A stretch of 12,776 bases of DNA from NCBI GenBank assembly GCA_024280615.1, contig JAJRPU010000013.1:1-12776 (forward strand). The letters are read 5' to 3'. Source of the stretch: Bacteroidota bacterium. Its GTDB lineage: Bacteria > Bacteroidota > Bacteroidia > JAADEI01. Positions 6,263-12,776 of this stretch are shown here, piece by piece (the stretch's first letter is position 1; each line of letters opens with the position of its first letter). The notes beneath the pieces are model-generated. The model searched no databases and was not told where the DNA came from. It saw nothing but the letters and a program-made list of their open reading frames with translations. The position numbers were made by a program, and so were the translations under genes.

Positions 6263-7523
6263 GGCTTGCTTCTTTTACGGTTTTTTGTTCGGTTGTTTGG
6301 GATGCTGTAGTTATTGTCGAAACTTGTCTTTCCCGCCTGCTGATGTATGATTTTATAACAAGATGGTCAATCAATGGAGCGCTTACGTTTCCTAAAAGGA
6401 TAGCAAGCATTACACCTTCCGGATAGGCAGGATTCAATACCCTGATTATAAGGGCTACAACTCCAATTAAAAAGCCGTAAACCCATTTGCCTGTGAAAGT
6501 GGAAGCACTGGTAACAGGGTCTGTTGCCATATATACAAGTCCGAAAGCAAAGCCTCCCATCACAAGGTGATAGTACCAAGGCAATGCCATGTAATCATTA
6601 GCTGGGAAGGCATTAAATAATAGGGCAGTGAAAATGCCCCCAAGGAGCATACTTGCCATGATGCGCCAATCGGCAACCCCTGTATGTAGCAATAAACCTG
6701 CCCCAAGAAGGATAGCTAATGTAGAGGTTTCGCCTATTGAACCGGGAATCCATCCAAAGAACATGTCCCAGAAGCCATAGCTCTGATATGAGAAAGATTT
6801 AAGTGCTTGATATCCGCCCTCTGCAGCGATAGCCAAGGGGGTAGCTCCTGAAAAGCCATCAACTAACTTATCTGCCGCTTCTCCGAGGTAGATCCACACT
6901 TGGTCCCCTGACATATGAGCTGGGTAAGCGAAGAAGAGGAATGCCCGAGCCAATAATGCCGTATTGACAATGTTCATTCCTGTACCTCCAAATATTTCTT
7001 TACCGAAAGTTACGGCGAAAGCTGTTGCGACGGCAACCATCCACAGGGGGATAGTTGGAGGTACTATAAGGGCAATAAGAGGTCCAGTTACTAAGAATCC
7101 CTCGGTTACCGGGTGTTTCCTAATGATAGCAAATAGGACTTCTATTGTTCCACCAACTGCCATTATGACTATCAAAATAGGCAAAAACACTTTTATGCCC
7201 ACTATAAATTTATCTATGAACCCTTCTGTTAAGCCTGTATATTCGCCTATTGCAAGGAAATGTTGATGTCCTATATTCCAGATACCGAAGAGCATAGGTG
7301 GAATAAGGGCAAAGACGACGTGTATCATCAATCGCTTTAGGTTCATACCGTCCCTAACGTGTGTTCCGGGTTTATCGTGTGTTACCTCAGGAGGCAAAAA
7401 CAAGAATGTTTCTATTGCCTCATATAGGTAGTATAAGTTTTCAAATTTGCCTCCTTTTGTAAAATGAGGTTTTACCTTTGTTTGAAGGAAATTCCAGAGA
7501 GAGTCGGTTAGTCTTTTCATCAT
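6255..7523 (-). CDS. nqrB: Na+-translocating NADH:quinone reductase subunit B
   Basis: NqrB is the large membrane subunit holding covalent FMN and forming the main Na+-conducting core. The 422-residue protein has a cytoplasmic N-terminus of about 60 residues followed by roughly ten hydrophobic helices. The flavinylation motif D-G-F-S-G-A-T lies at 222-228, making Thr228 the expected FMN attachment residue. Family marks include the FGGTGMNIVNTALLARAFLF segment, ATDPVTSAST and GVMLAILLGN. The first two codons are both ATG (7523 and 7520); the distal one is given, and the true start could be either. A 19-base gap separates it from nqrA and it overlaps nqrC by 8 bases. A hydrophilic tail of about 25 residues after the last helix is rich in T, Q and K. 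Confidence 0.98.
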   Translation of the reverse strand: MMKRLTDSLWNFLQTKVKPHFTKGGKFENLYYLYEAIETFLFLPPEVTHDKPGTHVRDGMNLKRLMIHVVFALIPPMLFGIWNIGHQHFLAIGEYTGLTEGFIDKFIVGIKVFLPILIVIMAVGGTIEVLFAIIRKHPVTEGFLVTGPLIALIVPPTIPLWMVAVATAFAVTFGKEIFGGTGMNIVNTALLARAFLFFAYPAHMSGDQVWIYLGEAADKLVDGFSGATPLAIAAEGGYQALKSFSYQSYGFWDMFFGWIPGSIGETSTLAILLGAGLLLHTGVADWRIMASMLLGGIFTALLFNAFPANDYMALPWYYHLVMGGFAFGLVYMATDPVTSASTFTGKWVYGFLIGVVALIIRVLNPAYPEGVMLAILLGNVSAPLIDHLVIKSYISRRERQVSTITTASQTTEQKTVKEASHA

Positions 7524-7542
7524 AGTGCAAAGTTATTTTAAA

Positions 7543-8925
7543 TTATCCTACTTCGTGTCTAAAGAATTCAATTCCTTCTCGCAGGATTTTTTGCACCGGT
7601 GTTTTGCTGGTGCAGACAAACTCGCATAAAGCAAGGTCCTCTTCAACGACCTCGTGGATGCCCAGCTGCTCCATCAAGTCAAGGTCCTTAACAATTATTG
7701 CCTTAAGCAGATGTTGGGGATAAAGGTCCATTGGAGTAACTTGTTCATATTCACCGGTAACTACGAAGGGGCGTGGTTCACCGTGTAGCTTAGTATTCAC
7801 TTTATATTTAACAGAGAGTCCCAAATGATATAGGACTCCAGAAAGAAAAGTTCTTGATATGCTTGGTTTGGGATAGTGAGTGAGTATCCAGCCGTGGAAC
7901 TCGGGGAAGTCGCCCTCTGGAATCACAGTTACCATATTATCTTTAATGGAAACATGTCCTTTTTCAGGGTCTATTTTAGTTCCAGTGAGTACGTTTCCAC
8001 TAATAACTCTAACATGGTCGTTCTTTAATTGACCTTTCAATAGAGCCTTTACATTGACCCCAGCAATGGTCTCGTAGAATGCAGGCTCTTTCACTTCGTG
8101 AGCAGTTAATGCAATTTTTGTTGTTAGGTCAACAATTCCTTTTCTGAAAAGGCGTCCCCACCAAACCAGATATTGCGGTTTAATAGTCCAGACCTTCCTT
8201 GCACCCTTGTATGTTGGGAATAGATGATGAATATGGATACCTACGTTGCCGGAGGGATGAGGTCCTGAAAAGAAGTATTTTCTAACATTGTTACCATTAA
8301 GGGAAAGGAAAATGTCTTCATGGGAGCGGTCAGCACTATAGCCAAGGAATATGGGTAATCCATCTGCTAATTTTTTGAGAGCCTCCCATCCTGCGAGGAA
8401 ATCATCTTCATAGTCCTTTACCAGGAATTCAAGGCGTGGAGCGAGAGGATGTGTATCAAACATAGACATGAAGATGGCGTCTGGTTTCTCATCTGGTCGT
8501 GGCACTAATCCATATGGTCGTTGGACCATCAGAGCCCATAAACCACTTGCTAGCAGTGCCTTCCTAACTGTTTCTGCACTATCCAAGGAGGTTTCATGTT
8601 CATAATAATCTTGTTCTTTATCAAGCAATATCACGATTTCTTCAATACGTCGTTTTGGTCCCCTTCTTATTTCCACTATTTCTCCGGAAGCCGGAGCAGT
8701 CCATGTTAACTCTTCGCCATAATCTTTGTCATAGAAGAGAGGTTCTCCTGCCTTTATGGAACCTTCTTTTTTAAGTAGTTTAGGAATCGGTCTTATTCCC
8801 AGAAAGTCTGTTGGTTTAATGGCTACTGTTGTGGGGACTTCTGGCAAAGGAATTATTTTCTCTTCTGCTTCTCCCTCAATCAAGAGGTCATAGCCCCTCT
8901 TTAACTTTATTACAGGATAAGCCAT
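7543..8925 (-). CDS. nqrA: Na+-translocating NADH:quinone reductase subunit A
   Basis: NqrA is the peripheral cytoplasmic subunit of the complex and takes part in quinone interaction. The 460-residue protein has no signal or membrane segment. It begins with the family pattern IKLKRGYDLLIEGEAEEKI. Later come the biotin-carboxyl-carrier-like region with TAPASGEIVEIRRGPKRR, the segment GPHPSGNVGIHIHHL, and VTGEYEQVTPMDLYPQHLL. The C-terminus carries FVCTSKTPVQKILREGIEFF. It is slightly longer than the Vibrio protein (about 446 residues). As the first nqr gene it is preceded by a Bacteroidota-type -7 motif within the 38-base gap after the Kazal gene, so the operon may start here. Confidence 0.97.
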   Translation of the reverse strand: MAYPVIKLKRGYDLLIEGEAEEKIIPLPEVPTTVAIKPTDFLGIRPIPKLLKKEGSIKAGEPLFYDKDYGEELTWTAPASGEIVEIRRGPKRRIEEIVILLDKEQDYYEHETSLDSAETVRKALLASGLWALMVQRPYGLVPRPDEKPDAIFMSMFDTHPLAPRLEFLVKDYEDDFLAGWEALKKLADGLPIFLGYSADRSHEDIFLSLNGNNVRKYFFSGPHPSGNVGIHIHHLFPTYKGARKVWTIKPQYLVWWGRLFRKGIVDLTTKIALTAHEVKEPAFYETIAGVNVKALLKGQLKNDHVRVISGNVLTGTKIDPEKGHVSIKDNMVTVIPEGDFPEFHGWILTHYPKPSISRTFLSGVLYHLGLSVKYKVNTKLHGEPRPFVVTGEYEQVTPMDLYPQHLLKAIIVKDLDLMEQLGIHEVVEEDLALCEFVCTSKTPVQKILREGIEFFRHEVG

Positions 8926-8944
8926 CGTTCGTCTATTATTACTG

Positions 8945-8952
8945 CAAAAGTA
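8945..8952 (-). promoter_or_regulatory. Candidate Bacteroidota -7 promoter element upstream of nqrA
   Basis: On the minus strand the octamer TACTTTTG, followed by C, matches the Bacteroidota consensus TAnnTTTG exactly. It ends 19 bases before the nqrA ATG, so transcription would begin about 12 bases before the start codon. I saw no convincing TTG-type -33 element at the usual spacing, so this could be a chance match in AT-rich DNA. If real, it gives nqr its own promoter, separate from the upstream M61-Kazal pair. Confidence 0.4.
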
Positions 8953-8963
8953 GGAAGATTAAA

Positions 8964-9245
8964 TTAATCATTAGGTGACTGGCAAGGTCCTTTTGTCCAT
9001 TGTTTAACTCCTGCACACTTAGCAACACACGAATTACTATAGGTTTTTCCGTTACAACCACAAACAGGGTCATAGACCTGAATGCATATGCAGTTAGGGA
9101 TTGGTTGTCCAAGGCATTCGGTCGTGTCTCGCTTCTCTTGTTTAAGAGAATCTGCTGAAGAAGTATCACTCTGATTGCCTTTGGAATTTGAGTTATTACA
9201 GGGCTTAACTGCTATGAGAAAAATTGCAATTATTATCCAGCGCAT
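8964..9245 (-). CDS. Exported small protein with a Kazal-type inhibitor domain
   Basis: This is a 93-residue protein. Residues 3-13 are hydrophobic (WIIIAIFLIAV) and are followed by Cys16 and a Ser/Asn/Lys-rich linker to about residue 42. That is the layout of a lipoprotein, although V-K-P-C is not a standard lipobox. Residues 44-88 form a cysteine-rich module: C44, C52, C54, C62, C64, C73, C77 and C88 around YDPVCGCNGKTYSNSC and ending WTKGPC. This matches the Kazal fold of serine-protease inhibitors. By alignment with ovomucoid domains the P1 residue would be Gln56, which is inference. It is expected in the periplasm or on the cell surface. Its ATG lies inside the end of the M61 peptidase gene (13-base overlap), so the two are coupled. 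Confidence 0.82.
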   Translation of the reverse strand: MRWIIIAIFLIAVKPCNNSNSKGNQSDTSSADSLKQEKRDTTECLGQPIPNCICIQVYDPVCGCNGKTYSNSCVAKCAGVKQWTKGPCQSPND

Positions 9246-10978
9246 ACTGATTCGGTTTGCAATGATTTAAGCCAGCTGTGCCTTGTTTCTGTTGCTTCTT
9301 CCACAGTTACATAATAGTTATAAATAAGCGGTACAGTGGATACAGGCACTTTTATCTTCAACGTTCTGTTGGACCGTTTAATGACTAAGGTTATTTCCCT
9401 TTTATGTTCAACAAAGTAGTTAAGCCAGTGCTTTATTTCGTCTGGTTCAGGGAAAATGCCTTCTATTCCAATGATTTGGTCTCCATAAGCCAGTTCGGTA
9501 GTGGCAGTAATACCTGGAAGCATATAAGTTACCTTGCCGGAATTGGAAACCTTAAATCCGAGAGAAGCACTATATGGTTCTGCAGGAATCTTGATCATGT
9601 TTGTTCCGATGCGAGCCAGTGCTTCTTTCAAGTCATCTTCAATATCACTCATCGTAAAGACATACTTGTGAAATAATTTTTTGAATTTTTCGCCGCCCCA
9701 GTCTGTCAAGATATTAACTAAGTCATCTTCTGTAAAGCCTTTTCCTTTTAAGGCATAGTTGTGATATAAATAGCACATTAAATGGTCAAAAGAATATCTG
9801 TTGTTTGTTTCAAGGCGTAAGTGGATATCAAGCAGAAAGGTGACCAGTGCTCCATGAGTGTAAATAGACGTGGTTCTGTGAGGAATGTGCTGTGAATATC
9901 CATCTATCCACAAGTCAAAACTGGATTCTGCGAGAGATTTATTAAATCTGCCATAGTTCTGAAAGAATCGTGTAAGGATTCGTGAGAAATCTTCTGCCCA
10001 AGTGTATAGGGATATGAGTCCTGTTCTGAGCAGGAGCAATTCTCCATAGTAAGTGGTAACTCCTTCTAAGAAGAAACCCATTTCTGTGTAAACCTCGCTT
10101 GCGTAATTGAGTCTTTCAAATTCCTTTGGTTTAATGCTTTTAACATTCCAGATGTGGAAGAATTCATGAGCGGAGACGCCAAGGAAATGCTTATACGTAT
10201 AGAACTCTCCGCTAAGTTTGGTAGCGAACAGATGGTGAGCAGGACCCAGCATAATGACTGTTCCTCGAAGGTGTTCAACTCCGTGATAGCGTCTGTATGG
10301 TGGAATTATGTAAAGGAATTCAAAATCCTTTGTGGGAAAATGCCCGAATATAGAGAAGGCTTCCTTGACAATTGTCTCAATGTCTTTTGAAATCCTATCA
10401 ATAGGGATTGTTTCAAAGACTCCAGCGAAATTAAGTCCTATGAAAAGGTCGTCAACATAAAAGGTATGCCTAACAAGAGACGGGCTTGCCAACAACGCAC
10501 TATCAAACAACTCATCTATGTCTTTAGCAAACCAAGTGTTTCCCTCCCGTTGCGTTAATGTAGAAACAGCTTTCCAAGTAGAAGGAATGTTTAAACTAAT
10601 CTCCACTGGGTATTGTCTATCAGGGACATACAAACAACAGTTGACGAATGTTATCAACAAAAGAGAGTCATCCACATAGGTTGAACCGGCATTTAACTCA
10701 GAAGCATAATATTCATAGGTGCATACTACAGTTGAATTCCCTTCTGTCTGCACTTCCCACTCATTGCGTGAAACTTTTTGAGCAGGAATGACATGTCCTT
10801 CTGGAGAGGTGAACCTGACTCTTCTTATGTTCTTTTCAAATCCGCCGAGTTCATATCGTCCGGGTCTCCATCTGGGAAGCACCAGCCTGATGCGGTCCTC
10901 TTCAACGCCTTCCAGAATCATTTTGACTTGAAGCCTGTATGGACTGGTTGCCCAAAATGTGAATTTCGCTTGTTTCAT
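9233..10978 (-). CDS. M61-family metallopeptidase with C-terminal PDZ domain
   Basis: This 581-residue protein fits the M61 (glycyl aminopeptidase-like) family. An N-terminal beta domain (about 1-170) includes PRWRPGRYELGGFEKNIRRV. The gluzincin catalytic domain carries HEFFH (271-275) with His271 and His275 as zinc ligands, Glu272 as the catalytic base, and Glu305 in GFFLEGVTTYYGE as the expected third ligand. The IYTHGALVTFLLD region follows at about 372-384. A PDZ domain lies at about 468-548 (LGFKVSNSGKV, then AYGDQIIGIEG). M61 enzymes remove N-terminal glycine or alanine residues in characterised cases; the substrate here is unknown. No signal peptide is visible, so it may be cytoplasmic. 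ATG 10978 is chosen because the N-terminal domain starts immediately. It overlaps the Kazal gene by 13 bases. Confidence 0.9.
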   Translation of the reverse strand: MKQAKFTFWATSPYRLQVKMILEGVEEDRIRLVLPRWRPGRYELGGFEKNIRRVRFTSPEGHVIPAQKVSRNEWEVQTEGNSTVVCTYEYYASELNAGSTYVDDSLLLITFVNCCLYVPDRQYPVEISLNIPSTWKAVSTLTQREGNTWFAKDIDELFDSALLASPSLVRHTFYVDDLFIGLNFAGVFETIPIDRISKDIETIVKEAFSIFGHFPTKDFEFLYIIPPYRRYHGVEHLRGTVIMLGPAHHLFATKLSGEFYTYKHFLGVSAHEFFHIWNVKSIKPKEFERLNYASEVYTEMGFFLEGVTTYYGELLLLRTGLISLYTWAEDFSRILTRFFQNYGRFNKSLAESSFDLWIDGYSQHIPHRTTSIYTHGALVTFLLDIHLRLETNNRYSFDHLMCYLYHNYALKGKGFTEDDLVNILTDWGGEKFKKLFHKYVFTMSDIEDDLKEALARIGTNMIKIPAEPYSASLGFKVSNSGKVTYMLPGITATTELAYGDQIIGIEGIFPEPDEIKHWLNYFVEHKREITLVIKRSNRTLKIKVPVSTVPLIYNYYVTVEEATETRHSWLKSLQTESVCAG

Positions 10979-11096
10979 AGATGCTAAATTATGCAGGTTA
11001 GAGAATTAAAATAAATGCTACCCTCCTAGCTATACAGAACATTGAACACAATTATTCCGCTTGTTTCAGCGTTAGTATATAACAAAACAAAGAAAC

Positions 11097-11906
11097 ATGA
11101 AACGACTGTTACTAATTTTTGTCTTAATATCAATTGTAACAAAGTCTCTGTTATCTGTGGCACAGGATGAACCATTTATAACTATTGACAGGGCAAATTC
11201 AATAGGTTTGGGCTCTTTCTCTATTCAGACAACCTCTGATTTCAATTTCTGGGGTTGGTATAATGATGCTCAAGTATACAAAGCATTGTCTTTTAATGTC
11301 GGGGTTTCCAAGCGTGTGGAACTGTCTATTTCGTGGTATTTTGCTAATAGTGCAAATTCCTATTATTCGCGACCATTGGGCATTTCGTGGATAAACAACT
11401 ATCTAAAAGTGAACATACTTAACGAAGAAAAGAACCTGTTTGGATTATCGGCTGCATTCAATATCCCTTTTTATTATCCAGGCTTTCCTACTATTGGTCC
11501 TTACCCTGCTATATTCGTCAGATTAATAGGAGATAAACACTTTAATAGGCACTACGCAGTTCTAAACATTGATATGCATCTTTCAAGAAGCCTCTATTGG
11601 GTCTCCCGATTTGGCTACACTTACTCGCTCAAAAATAAAAATCCTTTGTTAAATCTCGGTTTGGAAGGATATGTGTTTTATGATGTTATCATACCAAAGC
11701 AATACTTCTTAATTGGTGGCGGTCCTGTTTTCAACTTTGAATACATAAAACAAAACTTTCTTTATTTCTTCACTATTTCTCTAACTCCTGAATTGCATCA
11801 GTATTACATTATATACTATAACCGAATTACAAACTCGTTGGACAAATTTGAGGTCTCATATCCCGGTGGTGCAATCCGCATAACCACTGGAATTAAATTC
11901 CATTAA
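11097..11906 (+). CDS. Putative outer-membrane beta-barrel protein
   Basis: This 269-residue protein has a clear signal peptide (MKRLLLIFVLISIVTKSLLS, with likely cleavage around SVAQ-DE at residues 21-25). The mature part is rich in alternating aromatic and polar residues, as in transmembrane beta strands (for example SFNVGVSKRVELSISWYF, YWVSRFGYTYSL and FLYFFTISLTPEL). Gly- and Asn-rich turns lie between them. It ends ITTGIKFH, with a final His instead of the common terminal Phe. I infer an outer-membrane barrel of perhaps 10-12 strands and do not recognise a specific family. It starts the plus-strand unit divergent from the M61 gene across a 118-base gap, and the pentapeptide gene follows 3 bases after its stop. 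Confidence 0.72.
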   Translation: MKRLLLIFVLISIVTKSLLSVAQDEPFITIDRANSIGLGSFSIQTTSDFNFWGWYNDAQVYKALSFNVGVSKRVELSISWYFANSANSYYSRPLGISWINNYLKVNILNEEKNLFGLSAAFNIPFYYPGFPTIGPYPAIFVRLIGDKHFNRHYAVLNIDMHLSRSLYWVSRFGYTYSLKNKNPLLNLGLEGYVFYDVIIPKQYFLIGGGPVFNFEYIKQNFLYFFTISLTPELHQYYIIYYNRITNSLDKFEVSYPGGAIRITTGIKFH

Positions 11907-11909
11907 AAC

Positions 11910-12395
11910 ATGGACCTGACCAGGAAAGAATTAATCCAATTATTAGACTCTCCTCGCAATCCCTTTGAACATTATGTCATCAACTTATCAGGTGTGAATC
12001 TTAGGGGCGTGGACCTTTCCGGACTGGACCTTCGGAACGTAGTGTCATATAGAGCAAATCTTTTCGGAGCGATTATCAAGGATGCCATATTAGATGGATG
12101 CTACCTCAGAGGGGCAAACCTTCAAAATGCAATTATTGAAAACACTTCCATGCGTGGGGCAATGCTTGAATCAGTGGACATGTCAGAAAGCATCCACTAC
12201 TTAGCAACCTCTTTTGAACCAGACCTGTCCTTCTCAACAATCAAAGAGACCAAATTCCAATATGCCAACCTGCAAAATGTTCGCTTTAAATCATCCCACA
12301 TAGAAAACGCCAAATTTATCGGATCCAACTTGAAAGGCGCAGACTTCACAGATGCTATTATCATAAATACAGATATTGAAGACGCAATTAGGTAA
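11910..12395 (+). CDS. Pentapeptide-repeat protein with two repeat blocks
   Basis: This 161-residue protein is built almost wholly of A(N/D)LXX-type pentapeptides. Block 1 runs from about residue 29 to 94, about 13 uninterrupted units such as VNLRG, VDLSG, ANLFG, ANLQN and VDMSE. A break of about ten residues (IHYLATSFE) follows. Block 2 covers about 104-158, about 11 units including ANLQN, AKFIG, SNLKG and ADFTD. Each block should fold as a right-handed quadrilateral beta-helix. There is no signal peptide. Known members include DNA-gyrase mimics such as MfpA and Qnr, but most family members have no known function, and nothing here points to gyrase. It lies 3 bases after the barrel gene and is surely co-transcribed with it. 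The start ATG 11910 leaves a helical cap of about 25 residues (LTRKELIQLLDS). Confidence 0.88.
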   Translation: MDLTRKELIQLLDSPRNPFEHYVINLSGVNLRGVDLSGLDLRNVVSYRANLFGAIIKDAILDGCYLRGANLQNAIIENTSMRGAMLESVDMSESIHYLATSFEPDLSFSTIKETKFQYANLQNVRFKSSHIENAKFIGSNLKGADFTDAIIINTDIEDAIR

Positions 12396-12428
12396 ATTTT
12401 GCAAAATCCTAATTCCATATATGTTAAC

Positions 12429-12776
12429 TCAAAAGCTAACAAACAAATTAAAATTCAATAACAAGTCAAACAAAAGCATATACTCAACTACCCCATAATT
12501 ATCAGGTGGATAATAATATCTTTCCCATCTAAGCAATCCAATTGCTCCCCCGATATTGCCATCCAAACCAATAACATAGTTATATTTCGGCTCAGTTCTA
12601 AGAATTGGCACTGTTAACCGCGCGCCAATTTCTTGCAATGATGAGTTACTGATACCCATACCCCCTGCAAAAGGAAATCCCACGTATATATCATATATTT
12701 CTCCTTCATTCCCTTTCACAAATCTCACAAATATTTCTGTGCAAATTTTCCTTTCTATAAATTTATCTATTGATCC
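12429..12776 (-). CDS. Probable envelope/beta-barrel protein, C-terminal part (5' end outside window)
   Basis: The minus-strand frame is open from the right edge of the window to the stop at 12429, giving 115 visible residues. A GTG at 12728 lies inside it, but codons continue open upstream of that to the edge, so the real start is probably outside the window. The visible part has glycine-rich turns (GFPFAGGMGI, GLDGNIGGAIG) and alternating aromatic strands. It ends NLFVSF, with the terminal phenylalanine common in outer-membrane barrels. Barrel identity is inferred from composition and the last residue; no family is recognised. It converges with the pentapeptide gene, 33 bases apart. Confidence 0.5.
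   Translation of the reverse strand, partial: GSIDKFIERKICTEIFVRFVKGNEGEIYDIYVGFPFAGGMGISNSSLQEIGARLTVPILRTEPKYNYVIGLDGNIGGAIGLLRWERYYYPPDNYGVVEYMLLFDLLLNFNLFVSF

Noticed and set aside
7528..7535. A second TAnnTTTG match (TAACTTTG, minus strand) just before nqrB.
   Set aside because: It ends 4 bases before the first nqrB ATG, leaving no room for a normal leader, lacks a -33 element, and lies inside an obviously continuous operon. Likely a chance match in AT-rich DNA.
8939..9169. Minus-strand 76-residue frame overlapping the Kazal gene.
   Set aside because: It overlaps the cysteine-patterned Kazal frame almost entirely and has no recognisable features, so it is a shadow frame.
11017..11030. 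Small inverted repeat GCTA...TAGC around CCCTCC, which on the minus strand reads AGGAGGG.
   Set aside because: The stem is only 4 bases and the Shine-Dalgarno-like core is about 40 bases from the M61 start, with no open frame linked to it.
10979..11096. Possible promoters in the 118-base divergent region, including TATATAAC near 11076 and TTGTTT near 11061.
   Set aside because: The elements are badly spaced for either the Bacteroidota or the classical consensus, and I could not settle on a start site for either direction. The region probably holds both promoters, but none can be pinpointed.
12396..12407. Perfect 12-base palindrome ATTTTGCAAAAT between the convergent pentapeptide gene and the partial envelope gene.
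   Set aside because: It has no loop and only two G-C pairs, so it would be a very weak terminator. It could be a chance AT-rich palindrome.

Overview
The window looks like a chromosomal stretch from a member of the Bacteroidota. The gene order rpmB-rpmG-DUF4295-ftsY is typical of that phylum. The genes are AT-rich and tightly packed, nearly all lack a Shine-Dalgarno sequence, and one good match to the Bacteroidota -7 promoter element (TAnnTTTG) sits in front of nqrA. No genus can be named from the sequence alone. No rRNA, tRNA, CRISPR array, insertion sequence or phage gene was seen.

Layout. (1) Positions 1-1658, plus strand: the C-terminal end of ribosomal protein L28, then L33, a small DUF4295-like protein, the SRP receptor FtsY, and a 73-residue heavy-metal-associated (HMA) protein whose start codon overlaps the ftsY stop. 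(2) 1661-2380, plus strand: an unrecognised protein with one membrane segment and a TTG start. (3) 2397-2925, minus strand: an unrecognised two-helix membrane protein broken by an apparent one-base frameshift, carrying the only strong Shine-Dalgarno seen. (4) 2968-8925, minus strand: a complete nqrABCDEF operon for the Na+-translocating NADH:quinone reductase, transcribed from right to left. (5) 8964-10978, minus strand: an M61-family metallopeptidase with a PDZ domain, overlapping by 13 bases a small secreted Kazal-domain protein. (6) 11097-12395, plus strand: a putative outer-membrane beta-barrel protein followed after 3 bases by a pentapeptide-repeat protein. (7) 12429-12776, minus strand: the C-terminal part of another probable envelope or barrel protein running off the right edge.

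How the genes work together. The left block is translation and co-translational membrane targeting. The nqr operon encodes one inner-membrane complex that oxidises NADH, reduces quinone and pumps Na+. Every cofactor-binding residue I checked is present: the four NqrF cysteines, the SGAT flavinylation threonines of NqrB and NqrC, and the paired cysteines of NqrD and NqrE. The M61/Kazal pair and the barrel/pentapeptide pair are divergent two-gene units around a 118-base intergenic region.

Nothing here is clearly a new system. The most unusual items are the M61 peptidase-Kazal pair, the frameshifted membrane gene with its strong ribosome-binding site, the HMA protein coupled to ftsY, and the two-block pentapeptide protein paired with a barrel.
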